A stretch of 64,000 bases of DNA. It comes from Taeniopygia guttata (lineage: Eukaryota > Chordata > Aves > Passeriformes > Estrildidae). Position 1 is the first letter of the stretch. Every line of letters starts with the position of its first letter. The position numbers were made by a program, and so were the translations under genes. Below are positions 57,015 through 64,000 of this stretch, piece after piece. The stretch spans positions 4,779,001 to 4,843,000 of the forward strand of contig NC_133024.1 of NCBI RefSeq assembly GCF_048771995.1, in the 5' to 3' direction. Below the pieces are notes generated by a model. It made no database searches. It was not told where the DNA came from and was given only the letters and a program-made list of their open reading frames with translations.

Positions 57015-57930
57015 CTTTTTAAACTCTAACCAATCTGTTGAAACGGCTTCTTCTTAATTCAGTTTCAAAGCTGGGGAAAAAAACTTATTAAATCTTAAAA
57101 AAATCACTGCAATTGTGTTTTCATTTTAGGCCTTGGGCTGAATAAGCTGTGGTCAAAGACCTAAATTATGTGTTGTTAGTCCATACTAAATGTGTTTGGC
57201 AAAAAAAATTATACCTGACACAAGCCCATATTCTTGGCAGAGATGCTTTCTACATCTGATTGACTTAACTAGGTGCTCGTTTACTTTATTGCATCGTGGA
57301 AAAGTACATTATGATTGTAGATCTGATGGGGCTGTTACATAGTCACTGATTAATTAGGATAAGAAAGAAACTCAAACTATTAAAAAGAGTATAATCTATT
57401 TCAGTTCTGTTACTTAGGATTTTTTTTTTAAAACCCAAACTTTAAAGAAAGTCTTTGATGTATATTTAAGTGGCATTTTAGAGAGTGGATTCAGCTATTG
57501 CATGATCCCCATGCTGTGAACAGGTCTCGGTGTAAAGTGAATGTCAGTGATTCAGGGGTACGTTTAACGTTTTGTTGGAAGAGTCAACCTCTTTAATCTC
57601 TTGATGACTGTTTGCATTCCTTTGTGTCAGACACAAAACTTTTTTCTTTAGGCTTAAAAGGCATGCCAGGAGTTTTTAAATTCCTAAAAGACACAAAAAA
57701 CTTAAAATTTATTCCACAAATGTTTAAATCTATTTGCCCCAACTCTGACGCAAACCCATCCATCTTATAGGACGTTTATTTGTAAACTGACTCTGGAAAG
57801 ATTAAAATAAGAGTTTGTTGTTTGTCTAGAAGTAAGATTGGAAATATTGCTGTTATTTTTGGTGAGAATGAAACTTTTTTGTACAGTTTATGAAAATTTA
57901 AAATAAAATGTGAATTGCTTTTTACATGGC
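57015..57930 (+). other. THAP12: THAP12 3' UTR
   Basis: AT-rich noncoding sequence after the stop. The first canonical poly(A) signal I see on the plus strand is AATAAA at 57902-57907, giving a UTR of roughly 0.9 kb. No repeat is recognised inside. Confidence 0.65.
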
Positions 57931-58245
57931 ATTGAATTTCTTAGTAAAGCTATGCCTCTGGAAATGTGTTCTGTAAAGGTGGCTTTTATTTTAGCAATTT
58001 TTTCTTCACTGTTTTTGCAATTCTAGTGAGCAGCCTTTTCTGAAGACAGAGGAAACTCTGTGATTGTACCACTGCTCTGCAAGTTCTGCAAGGTTTTTTA
58101 AAGTATTTTGAGATAGCACTAACTACAGTGCTTTTACTGATCAAAGTTCTGACAATCAGACAGATTAAATTTGAAATGGTTCAAAAGTAAAGTTTTGCAG
58201 CTATCCTGATGCATGACAGGTTTATAACTTATTTATCTAATCAAA

Positions 58246-58700
58246 CATCAAATGGCTTGGGTTGGAAGGAACCTTAAAGCTCATCCAATTCCACCCTTTG
58301 CTATGGGCAGGGACACCTTCCACTGTCCCAGGTTGCTATAAGCCCCATCCAGCCTGGCCTTGAGCACTTCCAGGAATGGGGCAGCCACAGCTTCTCTGGG
58401 CAGCCTGTGCCAGGGCCTCACTGCCCTCACAGCCAAGGATTTCCTCTGCTGTCTAAAGTAAATTTCCCCTCTGTTAGCTAAAAGCCATTCCCCCTTGTCC
58501 TCTCACTACAGTCCCTGATGCAGAGTCCCTCTCCAGCTTCCCTGTAGCCCCTTCAGATACTGGAAGGTCCTGTGAGGTCTCCACACAACCTTCTGTTCTC
58601 CAGGATGAAGAGTCGCAACTTTCTTGTCCTGTCTCCATATGGGAGATGCTCCAGTCCCATTACCAAGTTCACGTCTTTCTTATGTTGGGGGTAGGTGGGA
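58246..58700 (-). mobile_element. CR1 LINE fragment
   Basis: Starts ATGGCTTGGGTTGGAAGGAA on plus, the reverse complement of a CR1 3' terminus, and runs through CCAGCCTGGCCTTGAGCACT and CAGGGCCTCACTGCCCTCAC to about 58700. It is relatively well preserved and lies downstream of THAP12. Confidence 0.9.
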
Positions 58701-59499
58701 AATTACAGTACTTTTATGTACTTCACAGTTGCAGTGAGAAAGGCACCCAGCATCAGCAAATTGAATGATTCTAAAGAATATGAGTTTGTAGTGCTCTAAT
58801 ATAGTCGAAACAATAAGATCAAATTTGGAAAAAAAACCCACCTTTTCTAAGCATTATCTTTTCTTTCTACTAGTATTTGTATATGCTTTCTGACATACTT
58901 TCATGTTACTGCAATTCTTGTCTCAATATAAAAAGTGTTTTAGCTAATAAGTTTCTCTGTTCCTCTCAATATATGAAAATAACTCCAAAATCTTGGTTAA
59001 TGCTATTAAAATTTTTTAAAAATTAAAAGTCATATAGAAAATTGGCTCTTTTTAAAGATTATCTCAATTACAATTTTAATAAAATAAAAAATTATTTCCC
59101 ATCTTAGAGTTCTGTGAGTTACCCTGCTAAACACAGTAACATTGTGGTCATGAGCCCCGTGTCAGTAAAGTCAGGTTGGATGAGCCCAGGAGAAGGAAAA
59201 TTGATATCCAGTACCACAGAATTGGCCAAAAGATCTGAACACTGCTTTCTGACTGTGTAAATGAGGCCTTTCTAACCAATGTACTGAGACAAATTGAAGA
59301 AGGGAAGCACAGTAAAACTCTGCTTAAGTTATAAAGTGTCTGCTGAGGTCAGCTGAAGACACATGCTTGTGATAAATGTGGCTAATTAGCTGGCTCAATC
59401 TTTTGCTTTTGAACTGCCTTTCACAGAGATATTTAGCTTGTCTGTAAATGATTTTGATTTATTGTAATTTGATTTGTCCTGTTGGTGAGGAATCTCTTG

Positions 59500-59800
59500 A
59501 TTTTTTTGATACCTATAGGAGTTAATCTGAATAGGGATGATTTGGTAGGATGCTGAAAACTAAAAGAAGGGTGATTAAAATTAGATGTTGGGGAAAATTC
59601 TTGTCTGTGTGTGTGGTAAAACCCTGACACAGGTTGCCCAGAGAAGCTGTGGCTGCCCCATCCCTGGGAGTGTCCAAGGCTAGCTGGGACACGGCTTGGA
59701 GCAATCTGGTCTAATGGAAAGTGTCCCTGCCCATGGCAGGGGAGTGGATTAAGATGGTCTGTAAGGTCCCTTCCTACCCAGGTCATTCTGGGATTCTATG
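59500..59800 (+). mobile_element. CR1 LINE 3'-end fragment
   Basis: Plus orientation: ACAGGTTGCCCAGAGAAGCT, GTGTCCCTGCCCATGGCAGG and GGTCATTCTGGGATTCTATG mark the CR1 3' end and tail. The antisense open frame across it is not a gene. Confidence 0.88.
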
Positions 59801-60760
59801 ATTTGTCTGTGATGTTGAGGAGCAAAGGCATAGCAGATTGCAATGATAGGTGCCTCTTCAACAGGAGAGGTTTCAGTGGAGGAAAACAATTCACTGAAAT
59901 TACAGTGTTTCCTATCTGATTTCTAGGGGTGCACAGAAAGAATTTAACTGTAGTGTAATCCAGTTACACAATTTTGCTACAGCAGGTCTGAGACTGATAA
60001 CAAATGTGTCTGAAAATGAAACGATCACTGAAGATAAATTTGGATTCTGTTTTGTTGAACAGATTCTGGAGACAGGGAATTAGTTTTTAAATATTCTGTC
60101 AATTCAGGGCAGTGTATATTTCCAAGGTGTATGTGAGGTATTTACCTTAGTTTGACCTGGCATTTTGGCACATTCTATGTAATGCAGTAATTGGTCTGTT
60201 AAAATTAATGTAAGTATTGCTGCTCAGATATAATTTTTAGTGAAAGTAGATTTCTATAACTGCTCAGCCTTCCGTGCTCTGCGAAAACAATGCTTGTTTT
60301 AATATACAAAATGTATTTCCTTTTCCCATGCACAGAATTCCTGCTAGAAACCAGTATTGATACTTGGAAAAAGAGCATGTATCATTTTGTCTCCTGTAGT
60401 GTTATTTCTGTCATTGTCTCCAGAAATCCTGTATCCACCTTTTCAGGTGCCAAGGTTGTGCTGTAAAGAAGTGGAGGAGCAGAACCACTTAAGGATTCTT
60501 GGTGCAACTATTCTGTCTTCCACAATCACTTTCTGTGCAGCAGTGCAAAATCTCAGAGTGGCCACAAACATCCCAATTACTCTTAAGCAGAGGAAAATAA
60601 ATCTCTTTATTGTATGTTTCAAGAAACAGCCACTGACCTGGAATAACAATAGGTGTTATCCCAAAGAAGCTTAACATTCCATCATTTCCAGACCTCTCTA
60701 CTTTCCATAAGGAAAACAGTTCCAACAAGGAATAGGAATCTCCCCAAAATTTTGCTTAAA

Positions 60761-60793
60761 TGTAATTAGTGAGACATCAGCTCACTAATTACA
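60761..60793. repeat. Perfect 13-bp inverted repeat
   Basis: TGTAATTAGTGAG and CTCACTAATTACA separated by the 7-nt ACATCAG. It contains a TAATTA homeodomain-type core in each arm. It lies in gene-free DNA, and no function is evident. Confidence 0.85.
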
Positions 60794-61619
60794 ACTCAAG
60801 AAAAAAGGAGTTGTAAGTTTTAAACACATCTACAGCAGTTTCAAAACTTTTGTTTCCTACTGAGAAGTCAGGCATATTAGGATTATTTTAGTTTTTTAAT
60901 ATGATGCATATTTAATCTAAATAGCTTACTGAAGACTAGATCGCTAGACTTGCTGATTGATTTTATTCTGAAGAATTCAGTCTTGCAGCCCTGTCGTGTA
61001 AGGACTCATTGTCGTGTGACCAGTGCAATTCTGGTGCAGGGGTTTTGTCCCTGCATGATTGCTTTAGAGCCATTCTTGACACTGGCAGCCCTACAGGACT
61101 CTCAGGCTGTTGACAAAATTTATCAAGTGCAGCTGCTGAGGAAGGATGCTGAATGTACGCAGCCCATAGTATGTAAGGGAGAAAACATTTCCTTTTTCTA
61201 TGCTTTCCAGGTCACTGAGGTCCTTCTGTGCAAACAGAGAGACCTAAATGCTAAATTGCTGCTTGGCAGCCTTCAGGATGGCCTATGGGGTTATCTGCAT
61301 TTAAATAACAGCATTAATCCAAATCTTTGCATTAATCCAAATGTGCTCAGAACAACTAGGGATGTGCAAGGAAAACCAGAAGGGAGAGCATTTGTTACTG
61401 GCAGATGTATCCAGATTTTATAATGATGCTGGTGATGGATGCCTCAAGTTTCAGCTGGTTAATTTGCATCATCCTGCCCCTAGCTGTGTTATGGACAGTG
61501 CCCTTAAAATCAGAGGCCATTAAAACTACTTCTTTCATATAAATTCAGATCTCTGAGTACTTCAGCTATTCTGGGAAATAGTGGCACAGAAAGACCATCA
61601 AAGGGATTCAAAGACTGTG

Positions 61620-61937
61620 ATAATTGTTTTTATTGGACTACAAGAAGCCTAGAGAGGGACTTGTGACAAGGGTGTGCAGTGATAGGATAAGAAGGAATGG
61701 CTTTAAACTGAAGAAGGGTGGATTTAAATTAGAGATTAGGAAGAAATTATTGTCTGTGAGGGTGGTGAGGCCCTGGCACAGGTTTCCCAGAGAAACCCTG
61801 GAAGTGTTCAAGGCTGGGTTGGAGGAAGCTTGGAGCAACCTGGTCTGGTGTCCCTGACCATAGCAAGGAGTGGAACAAGATGAACTTTAAGATCCCTTCT
61901 AACCAAAACTCTTCCATGGTGCCATGATTTTATGAAA
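61620..61937 (+). mobile_element. CR1 LINE 3'-end fragment
   Basis: Plus orientation: GGAATGGCTTTAAACTGAAG, GGTGGTGAGGCCCTGGCACA and GGAGCAACCTGGTCTGGTGT, ending near TGGTGCCATGATTTTATGA. It is a 5'-truncated fragment in the intergenic region. Confidence 0.88.
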
Positions 61938-63804
61938 TAAAATTCTTGGTTACTTGCTCTCAGTAACTGATTGTCTACTTCAGTGGTCATTTCTAAGTAA
62001 TTAAGACAAATGTCCTGTTTTTGATAGTTCAGAGGTTGTCTTTACTCTCCCTTTGCCTTGTTGGACCAACTTTTCATATTTCTTAAGGAGTGAAATAGCT
62101 TGGGAGACAGAATTTATGCAAAGGAGCCTTGTAAAACCTAAGAGTCTTCTGGTCTCTGGCCATGCATTTTCCTTTACTTCATGGGCTGACACTTTGAAAG
62201 CAAGTGCAATAATGATGAGAGAAGGAAGAGGTTTCTGGGAACAGCAGCCAAGTCTGTGCAGAGGAAGTACTTCAAGTTTGCATTGAAAGGAAGTATCAAG
62301 TGACAATCCACATTCACTGGTTTCTAGTTCGTGGTCAGTAATGGTTGTTATCTTTTGTGCATCTTCTGTACTACTCCCAGTCTGTTGGGATGTTAAACTC
62401 ATTAGACTTCACCTAGTAGAATAGTCCCCTGAAAAGAAACTTCAATTGCCTTCCCCCAGGGCAAAGGGGAATAAAACTGAATAAAGTTATATAAATTTTT
62501 TTTAACTTTGTATCATTTCCAGCACTGTCACTTCCCTCCATCTGGTCTTCTTGGTGGTGAGGGTCCCCTGCACTGAAAAATATAGAATTCCATGGATTAA
62601 TATATGTTTGGGCAGGTGGGAATGCCCAGGTGCCTCCCCTGATGGGGCTAAGTTTGAAACTGTCCCTTGCAAGTGTCTAGAACTGTTGCATCATTTGCAA
62701 TGTGATGTGGTGGTCTTCCATGCAGCTTTTGTTATACAGTTTTGCTATAATAGGCAAAAGTCTTGCACAGATCAGGAGGGGGAACAACAGGAGCCCCTTC
62801 TAAGGTGAACATCCTCCCCAAATTCTTCTGGGTGCTCCCCCCTTTTCCCTGTGAGAGGTTTGCTAGCACAGCTGATGCTTGGCAGACTTTCTGTGTCTCC
62901 TTGTCTGCAGTTGTGGTTGGAGGTGGAGGAGACTCTCTACTGGATGTGACAAATCAAAATGACAGGAAGAGGAAGGACAGTGAGAGGACCAATGTATTCA
63001 GCAGAGCATCTATGTGCACAGCTGAAAGGTTGCAAACAATTTAAAAATGGTCATCATTGTTTTGCTCAAATGATTTTATGTGGACACTACTAGTAAAAGT
63101 GTTATTTCTCTTTGCAACTTAAAATATTGGAATTACCCCGCAAAAAATCACTACTTAAAAGTCACTACTTAAGTTGAAAGGGTAATTTAAAACCCCCCTC
63201 CTATTTATTTTTCTATTGATTCCTCTAAATTTTTTTTTTATGTTCCACAGCTGAGATGGAATCACATTAAACACCTGATTCCAAATGTTTTGAAGATCCC
63301 TAGCTGTCTCTTTGGCCCAACCAGAGGGTGATTAGTTGTTTTAGTGTTTTAGTTTGTGATGGATAATTGACTTCAAAGCTTAAATTTGATTTTTGCAAAC
63401 TGAGCCAGCAGATTACTGGTTTTCAGTTGCAAATGAGTTGGGGGAGGACCATGGATGTAGTTGGGTACCACAGACAAGGTGCTGAGTAGAGATTTGCTTA
63501 CATTAGACATAGCAGTACTGAACATTGCTAAATACCCATTGTAATTCAGGCCACAGCCCACTCTTGCTTGAGCAGCTGTCTTGTTATTGCAGCAACAACC
63601 TCCCATTATTGGCCAAAGATCTTTTGTGAACCCTGCAAAGTCATAAAAGTGAGAGTTCCTACCTAGAGTTAGACTACCTAGTGTTCACATCGTTCATCTT
63701 TCCTTTGCAGCATTGAATGGATTTACTATTGTCTGTGACTGTAGAATAAATTCAGAGTAAGGACTACAGATTTTAATGAAGGTAAGTTAAATGATAAACC
63801 TGAT

Positions 63805-64000
63805 AGGACAATAGGAAATTACTTTAAACTGAAGGAGGGTAGATTGAGATTAGGAATAAATGCTTGGCTGTGAGGGCTTTGAGGTCCTGTTGCCCAAAGA
63901 AACTGTGGCTGCCTCATCCCTGGTCGTGTGCCTGGCCAGGTTGGACAGGGCTTGGAGCAAACTGGTCTAGTGAAAGATGGAAAGGTGTCCCTACTCATGG
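63805..64000 (+). mobile_element. CR1 LINE fragment cut by the window end
   Basis: Plus orientation: ACTTTAAACTGAAGGAGGGT, GGCTGTGAGGGCTTTGAGGT and GGACAGGGCTTGGAGCAAAC, reaching GTGTCCCTACTCATGG at the last base. The 3' tail lies outside the window. Confidence 0.87.

Larger units (their letters stand above)
57931..63804. other. Gene-free flank downstream of THAP12
   Basis: Apart from three CR1 fragments and short local repeats, I see no exon-like series, tRNA or conserved protein. The largest frames (60950-61423 plus, 62001-62402 minus) have no recognisable motif and no clear splice or codon support. A perfect 13-bp inverted repeat is at 60761-60793, and an 18-bp tandem duplication (GCATTAATCCAAATCTTT) at 61311-61346. 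Confidence 0.7.

Noticed and set aside
60950..61423. 157-residue plus-strand open frame downstream of THAP12
   Set aside because: No domain, no similarity that I recognise and no supporting splice structure or promoter. It probably arises by chance.
62001..62402. 133-residue minus-strand open frame
   Set aside because: No recognisable motif or gene context, and of a length expected by chance in this much sequence.
1..64000. CRISPR arrays, operons, tRNA or rRNA genes, prokaryotic or phage systems
   Set aside because: None seen. The repeats are avian CR1, LTR-like or simple repeats, and the genes are spliced vertebrate genes.

Overview
The window is ordinary nuclear DNA from a bird, most likely a songbird. 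Evidence: two spliced vertebrate genes with GT-AG introns, two CpG islands, AT-rich introns, about a dozen 3'-end fragments of the avian LINE CR1, and LTR-like pieces that resemble songbird endogenous retroviruses. There is no bacterial, CRISPR, phage or operon-like content. Gene identities and human comparisons come from remembered protein sequences, not from a search.

Layout. (1) 1-2292: 3' UTR and downstream flank of EMSY. (2) 2293-41822, minus strand: EMSY (C11orf30), the BRCA2-interacting ENT-domain chromatin repressor. I resolve 19 coding exons and one probable noncoding first exon, giving a continuous frame of about 1,315 residues (human is about 1,322). (3) 41330-42290: CpG-island promoter of EMSY, with a tandemly duplicated YY1/NRF1/ZNF143-like motif cluster. 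(4) 42290-45395: spacer with an LTR-like element, a CR1 fragment and a 1.36 kb CA-rich minisatellite with higher-order structure. (5) 45395-57014, plus strand: CpG-island promoter and all five exons of THAP12 (PRKRIR/DAP4), 766 residues (human about 761), with a complete THAP zinc finger and a hAT-transposase-like body. (6) 57015-64000: THAP12 3' UTR, then gene-free DNA with CR1 fragments.

The two genes are head to head, about 3.9 kb from EMSY exon 1 to the THAP12 start codon. Both encode nuclear regulators: EMSY acts in chromatin repression and DNA-damage contexts, and THAP12 is a DNA-binding THAP protein linked in the literature to PKR control. The arrangement matches the neighbouring EMSY and THAP12 loci of human 11q13.5 but is more compact. 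Both promoters have NRF1-type sites.

The most notable observations are a near-identical 63-bp copy of the end of EMSY exon 7, splice donor included, inside intron 7; the duplicated promoter module; the minisatellite beside the THAP12 promoter; paired inverted hairpins in intron 11; a CR1 tail abutting a splice acceptor; and three phased kappaB-like sites in THAP12 intron 1. I found no previously undescribed multi-gene system.
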